This document shows, in pieces, positions 25,418-32,421 of a stretch of DNA of 32,421 bases. The notes below the pieces were generated by a model. That model saw only the letters and a list, made by a program, of their open reading frames with translations. It searched no databases and had not been told where the DNA came from. The DNA is from Acidobacteriota bacterium (GTDB lineage: Bacteria > Acidobacteriota > Thermoanaerobaculia > Multivoradales > J023): assembly GCA_029263355.1 (NCBI GenBank), contig JAJCXQ010000012.1:1-32421 (forward strand), in the 5' to 3' direction. The position numbers and the translations under genes are program-made. The first letter of the stretch is position 1, and each line of letters starts with the position of its first letter.

Positions 25418-27520
25418 ATGAAGATGCAGGTTCCTGTATGCACCCTGGTTGTCACCCTCTCGCTGTCCCTCGCCGTTGCAGAGGTAGGCGCCGAGGAGGC
25501 AAGCGGAGAAGCACCCAAGCCGCAGACCGCGGAACGTTCGCTTCGGGTGCCGGAGAAAGGGACAAATGCCGGCCCCAGCAACTGTCCATATTGCGATCTG
25601 AGCGGCAAGGACTTCTCCGGGAGGAATTTGACCGATTCGAACTTTACCGGCGCCAACCTCTCTGGCGCCGATTTTTCCGGGGCGAACCTCAACGGCGTGG
25701 CGATGGTCGGAGCGAATCTTGCGAATGCAAACCTCACCGATGCCAAGCTAGACGACTCGAGGCACGGACATGCTGATCTCTCCCGCGCAGATCTGGTGGA
25801 TGCGACATTGACTGGAGCCAGCATGAACGGCACAGACTTGCAATACGCTGATCTGAGCGGCGCCGATTTATCGTCGGTGGACGTCAGCACTGCCACGTTT
25901 GGGCAGAGAGTCAAATTCTATTCTCCATCAGCTACTCGCCTGGCGAAGTTCCGAAATGGCAAGTTGAGTTGCGAGATCTTGGAACACTGGAATCGACTCG
26001 ACACGGAAGACGCCAGGCGCCCCAGCTGCGATCAAATCGACCGTGATGAGATTGCTTGCGGAGCCGCAAAATTGTCGGTTCTGACCTCCCAAATCTATGT
26101 CTCTACAACGGGTACGAATAACACTGACTGCGGCACGTCCTACAATTCGGCGTGTAAAACCATTGCCAAGGGAATCGAGCGCTGCGCGGCCAGCGGTTGT
26201 GGTGTGCTTGTTGGATACGGTGAGTATTCGCCGACGGCCACAATCGCTCTGCGTGACGGTGTGAGTGTCTTTGGAGGCTGCTGGCCATTGAGCCAGGACG
26301 CCTATAAGTATTTCTCCGTAATTCATGCACCTGCAGGTGGCGCGGCCGCCGTAGTCGCGAACCACGTGAACAGCGAGACTCTCTTACAAGGGTTCCAAAT
26401 CAGTGCTACCCCAAGTCCGGCTGGCGACGGGAAAGCTTCGGTCGCGATGGTGGTTTCACAAAGCACTGGATTGAGACTTAGCGACATCAAGATCGTCGGG
26501 CACCAAGGTGGCAGTGGCGCGCCCGGTGTGTCAGGAACCCAAGGCAACGAAGGTGGAGCCGGCAAACAGGCCAAGCCGGGAAGCAACTCTGACTGCGCAA
26601 ACACGAGTGGCGGCGCCGGCGCTGTGAAGATGACCGTAAGCGTGAGCTGTCCGGTCTTCTCCAAGATGACGTGTTCTCCAAGCTGCTCGGCCAACGGTTG
26701 CTACGGATACTCCGGACAGGCCGGTACGACCCGCACCTCTGCCGCTGGCGGCAAATGGGGCGCTCAAAAATGTTACGGTTGCCCCTCCGGTAAAGGAGAG
26801 TTCAAGGGAACCGGAAAACCGGGGAGCCCCGGCACGAACGCGGCTTGCGGCAGGGGCGGAAACGCGTCCCAAAATATCGCTGGGACGTTCAGCGGCCTCA
26901 CTTTTATAGCAAGTGTCTCGGGCGCTGGCGGCCAAGGCGGCTCAGGCGGAGGTGGCGGCGGAGGAGGCGCGGGCGGCTATTGCGGCTACTGCGGGTGCTT
27001 CGGCGGAAGCGACGAATACACCGGCAAGGCCGGAGGTGGCGGCGGAGCAGGGGGCTGCCCTGGTACGGCGGGCAAAGGTGCGCAGCAAGGTGGAGGCTCG
27101 TTTCCGATTGTGGCCAAGGCCTCCACCATCACCTTCTTCGGCGCCAACAAGGTGATTGGCGGTCAAGGCGGCCCAGGCGGTCAAGGGGGCGCGGGCGGTC
27201 AGGGCGGAGCTGGCGGAACCGGCGGCACCAATCCCACGAGCGGCATCTGCGACGACAACGGCGGAGCCGGCGGTAAAGGCGGTACCGGTGGTGCAGGTGG
27301 CGCGGCGGGCGGCGGTGCCGGCGGCAACGGCGGCCCAAGCGTGAATATAGCGCTGTTGTCTGGGGCGAAGGTCACTGGTTCGCCAACCTACTACGCCGGA
27401 ATCTCCGGCGAAGTAGGCGCCCCGGGCAGTGGCGGCTCAGCCGCCGTTAGCGGAGCGTGTCAGGCGTCCAATGGAGCGCCAAGCGCCGCAGGGCTCGTCG
27501 CCAACATGCACAACTACTGA
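25418..27520 (+). CDS. Secreted pentapeptide-repeat protein with beta-helix and glycine-rich, Cys-bearing tail
   Basis: A 700-residue exported protein of unknown function. Residues 1-25 are a signal peptide (VCTLVVTLSLSLAVAEVGA). CPYC lies at 56-59; residues 60-160 are pentapeptide repeats (A-N/D-L-S/T-G type), which form a right-handed quadrilateral helix. Residues 161-205 are a linker shared with the next gene. Residues about 226-370 (IYVSTTGTNNTDCG, CKTIAKGIERC) look like a DUF1565/pectate-lyase-like beta-helix. The rest is glycine-rich (GGxGG repeats) with clustered Cys such as GGYCGYCGCFGG. There is no transmembrane anchor. A surface or matrix role is inferred. No Shine-Dalgarno is visible before ATG 25418; ATG 25424 is an alternative. 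The stop overlaps the next start by one base. Confidence 0.85.
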   Translation: MKMQVPVCTLVVTLSLSLAVAEVGAEEASGEAPKPQTAERSLRVPEKGTNAGPSNCPYCDLSGKDFSGRNLTDSNFTGANLSGADFSGANLNGVAMVGANLANANLTDAKLDDSRHGHADLSRADLVDATLTGASMNGTDLQYADLSGADLSSVDVSTATFGQRVKFYSPSATRLAKFRNGKLSCEILEHWNRLDTEDARRPSCDQIDRDEIACGAAKLSVLTSQIYVSTTGTNNTDCGTSYNSACKTIAKGIERCAASGCGVLVGYGEYSPTATIALRDGVSVFGGCWPLSQDAYKYFSVIHAPAGGAAAVVANHVNSETLLQGFQISATPSPAGDGKASVAMVVSQSTGLRLSDIKIVGHQGGSGAPGVSGTQGNEGGAGKQAKPGSNSDCANTSGGAGAVKMTVSVSCPVFSKMTCSPSCSANGCYGYSGQAGTTRTSAAGGKWGAQKCYGCPSGKGEFKGTGKPGSPGTNAACGRGGNASQNIAGTFSGLTFIASVSGAGGQGGSGGGGGGGGAGGYCGYCGCFGGSDEYTGKAGGGGGAGGCPGTAGKGAQQGGGSFPIVAKASTITFFGANKVIGGQGGPGGQGGAGGQGGAGGTGGTNPTSGICDDNGGAGGKGGTGGAGGAAGGGAGGNGGPSVNIALLSGAKVTGSPTYYAGISGEVGAPGSGGSAAVSGACQASNGAPSAAGLVANMHNY

Positions 27521-29511
27521 TGGGAAGCCACATGCCTGATACGTACGATAGCTCGTCATCCCGAGGCTGCCGACGCCGCGCCCTGCTGGCGACCGTGCTC
27601 GGGTTGAGCACGCTTCTTTCCCTCCATGGTGCGAGCGCTTCTACATCAACGTGCCCGACCTGCGCCGAGCAGGCAGGAAAGCCATTCAGCGGTGACCTTT
27701 CGGACTGTAATTTCTCGAATCAGACCTGCGACAAGGCCAACTTCACGGGCGTCACCCTGAACGGCGCCATATTCAATGGAGCGAGCCTGAAATCAGCGGA
27801 TTTCACCCAGGCCAAGCTGGGAGTCTCGAAGGCAACCAAGTCTGCCGCGAGCTTCACCGGCGCCGACCTGACCCACGCGAACTTCTTCGGCGCCACCATC
27901 TCGAGTGCGGAGTTCCAGTTCGCCGACTTGAGCTGCGCGATATTCGACCACACCGAGTTGACGACATCCCAGTTTGGGCCAATTGTAAAACTTGCGCCGA
28001 CCAGCAAGTGCCGAACAAGCTTCAAGGGCGCCACGTTGGGATGCGAGTTCATCCCCCAGTGGAAAGATCTGGAGATGACGAATGCCGGAGTACAGAACTG
28101 CGAAGGGAATCTCAAAAATAGAGACTTCTCCGGCTCCAAGATGAGTCGCGTGATTTTCTCGGGCATGAATATCAGTGGTAGCACGTGGGTGGGCTCGGAT
28201 CTGAGCCAGGCCTTCTTTCTGCAAGCCGACATCTCGTATTCCGATTTCTCTGGCGCCGACATGACCCAGGCGCAGCTCAGCCGGGCCGACGGCACGAAGT
28301 CGAAGTTCACCAATCAGACCAAGTTGACCGGCGCATTCCTGTCCGGCATCAAGCTCGCCAACGCCGACATGACTGGTGCCGTGTTACACGCTGCGGATGG
28401 CTTTCCGGCAGCGGACCTCTCACTGGCGTACATGCCCAACGTCATTCTTACCGATGCGGAAATGGCCGCTGTCAACATGTCTTATACGAGCTTCTACGGC
28501 GCCAACGCCAAAGCCGACAATGCCACTCTGCAAGAAGTCAGGCTGTCGAACGCGAATCTGGGTAGCGTGAATCTGTCGCAGGGGAAAATGAAGGGGATCG
28601 TGCTTGATGGCGCCAGCCTGATCAACTCGGTGCTAACAGGGGCTGACCTCACCAGGTCCTCCTTGGTGAGTGCGAATCTGCAGGGAGCAGACTTTTCGGG
28701 CGCACGCCTCTACGGCGCAAATCTATCCAACGCCGCGGTCGCCCTCGACAAAGGCGTGTCCCTGTTCGAGATCACCGGCGCTCCAGCAACGCAAGTAAAA
28801 CAGAGTCTCGATCAGTGTTTACTCACACATGAGGTGGCCACCGCGTTTTCGACAGCGGGATATCCACTGCTGGTCTGCAGCAATCCCATCAAGGTCCTAG
28901 TCGTCACCGCGGGCAAAACCTGGTCGATCGTCAGCAACATCGCGATCGGCCAGCCTCCTTACAACGAGTTCAGGCTCACCAAGACCGGTGGCTACATCGA
29001 GATTTATGGAATCGGCGAGATGGGGAGAACCAAGCTATTTCAGACGAGTCAGTCATTCGCCGACGCTCTCGATACCCAGGGTTTTCCTTTGGATATGTTG
29101 GCCACCTTTTCGGACAACAAGTATCCGCTTCCTCCGTGCGAGAACCCAATGGTCACCGTCAGAACCGCAGGATCAAAGTGGCGCATCGATGAGACTCTGT
29201 CCTCGATCACGTCGCCAAACATCGGCTACACCGGCTTCACCGTGATCGCCAACTCCAACGCTCTAGACGTTCATGGGACGGCCATCTCGATCGTGAGGCC
29301 TGGCGCCGACGGCCAGCTGGAGCTGCAAGTGGAGGACGCCAAGAAGACAAACCTCACGATCGAGGCCTTCAACGACAATACGACGTGCCCGAACGGCCAA
29401 AGCTACGGGGCGAACAAGAAAGCCGGTCTCCCCTGGGCCAAGATGATGACGGCGCCGAAGCCACCTACTCCGCCTCACTGTATTCCGTCACCCACCCATT
29501 GGTGCCCATGA
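27520..29511 (+). CDS. Secreted pentapeptide-repeat protein with duplicated C-terminal domain
   Basis: A 663-residue exported protein of unknown function. Residues about 17-42 are a signal peptide (RRRALLATVLGLSTLLSL, ending ASA), followed by CPTC at 45-48. A first pentapeptide block (about 54-150) is followed by the linker module shared with the upstream gene (152-194), then a longer second block (about 198-430, LSGADMTQAQL-like). The C-terminal 230 residues hold two related copies of about 85 residues, each with a Cys-Asn-Pro segment and TAG-x-(S/T)W or KW. The tail is Pro/His/Cys-rich (PPHCIPSPTHWCP). The start ATG 27520 overlaps the previous stop as TGATG, indicating translational coupling; ATG 27532 is an alternative. 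A frame open from 27457 overlaps the previous gene and was not used. Confidence 0.85.
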   Translation: MGSHMPDTYDSSSSRGCRRRALLATVLGLSTLLSLHGASASTSTCPTCAEQAGKPFSGDLSDCNFSNQTCDKANFTGVTLNGAIFNGASLKSADFTQAKLGVSKATKSAASFTGADLTHANFFGATISSAEFQFADLSCAIFDHTELTTSQFGPIVKLAPTSKCRTSFKGATLGCEFIPQWKDLEMTNAGVQNCEGNLKNRDFSGSKMSRVIFSGMNISGSTWVGSDLSQAFFLQADISYSDFSGADMTQAQLSRADGTKSKFTNQTKLTGAFLSGIKLANADMTGAVLHAADGFPAADLSLAYMPNVILTDAEMAAVNMSYTSFYGANAKADNATLQEVRLSNANLGSVNLSQGKMKGIVLDGASLINSVLTGADLTRSSLVSANLQGADFSGARLYGANLSNAAVALDKGVSLFEITGAPATQVKQSLDQCLLTHEVATAFSTAGYPLLVCSNPIKVLVVTAGKTWSIVSNIAIGQPPYNEFRLTKTGGYIEIYGIGEMGRTKLFQTSQSFADALDTQGFPLDMLATFSDNKYPLPPCENPMVTVRTAGSKWRIDETLSSITSPNIGYTGFTVIANSNALDVHGTAISIVRPGADGQLELQVEDAKKTNLTIEAFNDNTTCPNGQSYGANKKAGLPWAKMMTAPKPPTPPHCIPSPTHWCP

Positions 29512-29557
29512 CCGCGGACGTGCCGCGACACAACCAGTTGTCACATGAGGACCTAAG

Positions 29558-32421
29558 ATGACTGAGGAAAATGATGTCGAGCGAAAGACCTTCCACTTCG
29601 ATCTAGCTTATGTCCCCCATGATGCGGAGTTCACGATCACGGTCGGTGACCGCAAGTTCCCTCTCCACGCACATACGGATGAGACGCGGCAGGGACATCG
29701 ACGGAAGAACAGAGCGTTGGCTCTGATGCCTGACCACCATCTCGCACGACTTTCACACTACGCTGAGGATGTGGAGCTCCCGTCGAATCTCGCGCGCGTG
29801 ATGAAGGTCACCTACCCGCATCCGGACGGCGAAACTCTCGGGCTACCAGCTCTAGCGGTAGTGAAGTTGCACGTCCCGGCGGCGGCGAGACGCAGACGCC
29901 GGGAAGCGGTCTTCGCCAAGCTGACAAACCGGCCGCACCCGGTACTGGCGCGTTACGGCGTGCCGCGCACTTTGGCAGGGACCGCTCCAAAGCTCGAAGA
30001 CACCGTAGCGCTGCACGAGGATGCCGATGCGATCGGCGACTCGCCACTCGATGTCGCAAAGACGCTGATCTTCCACCATCCACAGCTGGCGAGCCGTAAC
30101 CCGGACACGGCAGCAGCAGTGGAAACTCACATCGATCAGGTCAGGCAATTGAACTCGTTCGCCACCCTCATCGCCCGTCTCGGACCTGCCACGGAACAGG
30201 GCGGCTGGGCCACCATCAGCAAGGTGGTCGACCAAGACGGCAGTGATATGACTTGGGGGAATAGGTACGAGTCGGCGGGTAAGAAATCCGGCGAACCCGT
30301 GACCCATTACAGATTGAATGATGCCATCACCGGGACCGCTGACGCAGCCCCGGACGACCGTTCCGGCATGAGCGCAGTCAGCGAAGCGCTGCAGACCACT
30401 CAGGACGACGGCGCGCTTCGGAACACAAAGTGGTCTGTCAACCCGGGATCGCCGGATCTGGCAAAGACTGCGGATGCGCCCAAGCCGGTCGTGGCGGAGA
30501 GCCCGATGGCAGAGGTGGAAGGGACCGCTGGTTACAGCTTCACGCTGAACAACCGGACCCCTGGTTATGGGGTCGAGGTCAAGAAGTCGTCGCTTGACTT
30601 CCTTCCCGACGCTTCCGATCCAAGCAAGGCAACCTTCGCCATCGCGTCGAGGAACACGTACCTGCGAACGTTGTGTGCGTACGTTGAGTTCGTAGACATC
30701 AACGGCAAGCCGATTCCGAATCCAGCCGGCTGGAAAAATCAGCTCGAGTACCTGGGCCCTCTCGCCGATGAGCTGCAGAGTGACACGCAGAAATACGTCG
30801 CGATGATCCCGGCGGTCAGCGTCATCCTCGGGATCCCCATGCCCACGGACGCCACGGGACTGTCGTTCCCCTGGCCGGAGGACGCCGTCGCGTGCAACCT
30901 TTATCACGGCGGACTTGGCACTCGGGACTGGAACACCATGATGGACATCTATGGCACGATTCTGACTGGCATTTTCCAGTACGGGGTTCCGGTGCTCTTC
31001 CTGGTGGCCGGCGCAGCTGTGACGAACTCCTCCTGGTACAAGTCCTTCATCGAGGACAAGGATCTGGTCGCAGCGGTAGCGGGCGTCGGATTCGGGGTGG
31101 TCGGGGGCGCCGTAGCCACGGCGGCCGCCCTTCTGAACACGAAGAGAGTGCTGTTCGCCCTTGGAAATACAGTCGCCGGCATCCTGGTCAGCCAGGCGGC
31201 TGGGAAGCTGGCAGTGTACATTGCCAGAAAGATCACAGCTGCCGAGGTGGTCGAGAGTGTCCCGATCGCCGGCTGGACGATTCGGATTGCCAGCATGGTG
31301 ATTACCACAGCAAACCTCGCCGAAACCACGGTTGAGGTGCTCATTTCGCCGGCCACATACAAGCTCGAGGTCAAACGCGAGCTGGCGTTGGAAGTGACGG
31401 TCTCTCCCGATCCCCTGCATGGCACACCATCGCAGAAACCGGTATGGCCAGAAACGGCGGATCACTACGAAGCCATCGTCCGGTACAAGAACGGCACCAA
31501 CTACAAGATGAACGGTCAGCTGCCGACCGATCCATCCAAAAGAGCCGACCCGGTTGTCGTTCGCTTCCCTGAACTACCCGCGGGCGGACAGATTCAGATC
31601 TTGTTCGGCGCCTACTCTTCAACCCATTGGCTGGCTGGGAATTGGACCAGCGGCGAACTACCAGCGGTGCTTCCCGATGGCCAAGATACTCTCACCCTCG
31701 CCGGTGCGATTCAGGAGCAGCTCGTGCCGCTCTCGAAGTACACCCAATACCGGTACGACAAGAAGCTCACGTACGATCCTGACCACAACAAGCACGTATG
31801 GCACAAAGGGGACCAGCCCACCGCTTTGATCGGTGCTTTGAACGCCGGCAGCACAGGGCACAACCTTGCCAAGCTCGTCGACCTCACGATCAACAACAAG
31901 GCGAACATGCTTGGCTACTGTTGGCAGGCGTCCGGGCAGAACCTGCCGTTTTGCGGCTCCTCGGAACCAACCGATGGCCAACTATTCGCGTTTCAGAACA
32001 TCAATACCCTCGCCAACCCCGAGGGATCTCTGAAGTTCCCCAACTGTGGCTTCGCGGCCCAACCTTACCTGGTCTACGATCAATTCGGGCCGGCGCCTCT
32101 ATTCTCGTTACCCAACTCCGCCAAAAGCGATCTCGACAACCGCCAGATTTCCAGTGCCATTGCTGGACGATTCACGGCCAACCAGCAGCCTCTACCTGGC
32201 GACGCCACCGTGAAGGTAGTTCAAAGCACGGTGCGATGGTACATCAGCGTCGGGCGAGCGAATCCGAGCTACGATCTGCGCCGAGAGACGGACGGTACGA
32301 TCGGCGTTTACGCGTACCCGACATCGCGGTTCAGCCAAAACAACTTCTATGTCGATCCACGCACCGGAAACTATCACCTACGCAAGGTCATCCTCGACGA
32401 CACGACGCCTTTCGACATGGC
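29558..32421 (+). CDS. Large protein of unknown function, 3' end beyond the window
   Basis: An uninterrupted frame from ATG 29558 to the window edge gives at least 954 codons. AGGA (29548-29551) lies about six bases before the ATG. There is no signal peptide; the start MTEENDVERKTFHFDL is polar. Residues about 60-460 are soluble and include an Arg cluster (AAARRRRREAV). Residues about 465-600 hold four hydrophobic segments (TGIFQYGVPVLFLVAGAAV; VAAVAGVGFGVVGGAVATAA; FALGNTVAGILVSQAAG; a segment near IASMVITTANLA), suggesting membrane insertion. Residues 600-954 look beta-rich. No named family is recognised; a pore-forming or secretion-linked role is speculation. It follows the pentapeptide gene by 46 bases. 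A long antisense open frame (29852-31465) is a shadow of it. Confidence 0.8.
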   Translation, partial: MTEENDVERKTFHFDLAYVPHDAEFTITVGDRKFPLHAHTDETRQGHRRKNRALALMPDHHLARLSHYAEDVELPSNLARVMKVTYPHPDGETLGLPALAVVKLHVPAAARRRRREAVFAKLTNRPHPVLARYGVPRTLAGTAPKLEDTVALHEDADAIGDSPLDVAKTLIFHHPQLASRNPDTAAAVETHIDQVRQLNSFATLIARLGPATEQGGWATISKVVDQDGSDMTWGNRYESAGKKSGEPVTHYRLNDAITGTADAAPDDRSGMSAVSEALQTTQDDGALRNTKWSVNPGSPDLAKTADAPKPVVAESPMAEVEGTAGYSFTLNNRTPGYGVEVKKSSLDFLPDASDPSKATFAIASRNTYLRTLCAYVEFVDINGKPIPNPAGWKNQLEYLGPLADELQSDTQKYVAMIPAVSVILGIPMPTDATGLSFPWPEDAVACNLYHGGLGTRDWNTMMDIYGTILTGIFQYGVPVLFLVAGAAVTNSSWYKSFIEDKDLVAAVAGVGFGVVGGAVATAAALLNTKRVLFALGNTVAGILVSQAAGKLAVYIARKITAAEVVESVPIAGWTIRIASMVITTANLAETTVEVLISPATYKLEVKRELALEVTVSPDPLHGTPSQKPVWPETADHYEAIVRYKNGTNYKMNGQLPTDPSKRADPVVVRFPELPAGGQIQILFGAYSSTHWLAGNWTSGELPAVLPDGQDTLTLAGAIQEQLVPLSKYTQYRYDKKLTYDPDHNKHVWHKGDQPTALIGALNAGSTGHNLAKLVDLTINNKANMLGYCWQASGQNLPFCGSSEPTDGQLFAFQNINTLANPEGSLKFPNCGFAAQPYLVYDQFGPAPLFSLPNSAKSDLDNRQISSAIAGRFTANQQPLPGDATVKVVQSTVRWYISVGRANPSYDLRRETDGTIGVYAYPTSRFSQNNFYVDPRTGNYHLRKVILDDTTPFDM

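Noticed and set aside
29852..31465. Minus-strand open frame of 537 codons
   Set aside because: It is antisense to the uninterrupted plus-strand frame from 29558, which has a start signal and normal-looking composition; the minus translation is rich in Arg, His, Gly and Cys with no domain.

Overview
The window (about 60% GC by eye) looks like a bacterial chromosome segment with a conserved, mostly minus-strand half (1 to about 18,300) and a more accessory plus-strand half (about 18,400 to the end). Enolase, Mfd, MraZ/RsmH/FtsL/FtsI and an initiator tRNA show it is chromosomal. A two-component sensor with 14 propeller repeats, a PIG-L/amidotransferase-like fusion and secreted pentapeptide proteins would fit Acidobacteriota, perhaps Thermoanaerobaculia, or another deep-branching Gram-negative group. 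That taxonomic call is an inference from memory and is weak.

Region 1 (1-10,202, minus strand). Read in the direction of transcription: eno, ftsB-like, mfd, a lipoprotein parvulin and a periplasmic SurA-like parvulin, then, after a 396-bp regulatory gap, the start of the division/cell-wall cluster mraZ, rsmH, ftsL, ftsI (cut by the window edge). The gap carries a 10-bp direct-repeat array just upstream of mraZ that matches the expected MraZ operator, and a separate 18-bp near-palindrome. An initiator tRNA (10203-10279, plus strand) has its own upstream promoter candidate and ends in a hairpin terminator shared with the convergent MFS gene.

Region 2 (10,353-18,266, minus strand). A tightly packed probable operon: a secreted PIG-L deacetylase fused to a ThuA/glutamine-amidotransferase-like domain, a lipoprotein solute-binding protein, an ABC ATPase, a fused two-module permease and an MFS transporter. 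Four-base stop/start overlaps (GTGA, ATGA and possibly CTGA) set several starts here and in region 1.

Region 3 (18,388-24,191). An FHA-domain protein overlaps tail-to-tail with an XRE-type helix-turn-helix protein. Next comes a very large hybrid histidine kinase with 14 propeller repeats, Y_Y_Y, HisKA/HATPase, receiver, then a second HisKA/HATPase, and no DNA-binding output domain.

Region 4 (24,192-25,417). A 1.2-kb stretch without a long gene. It holds seven degenerate tandem repeats of about 42 bp, a stem-loop, and on the minus strand a 16-codon gene (MQVKTKVKAGFDLEDY) behind an ideal Shine-Dalgarno sequence. This tiny gene is the best candidate for something undescribed.

Region 5 (25,418-end, plus strand). 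Three consecutive genes: two secreted pentapeptide-repeat proteins that share an N-terminal module (CxxC, pentapeptides, then a conserved Cys/Trp linker), the first with a beta-helix and Cys-bearing glycine-rich tail, and a large protein of unknown function (954 or more codons) with a central hydrophobic block that runs off the window. They look like one transcription unit for an extracellular or envelope system of unknown role.

A theme across the window is in-frame 15- or 18-bp tandem repeats at gene junctions and protein termini, which suggests a genome prone to slipped-strand duplication.
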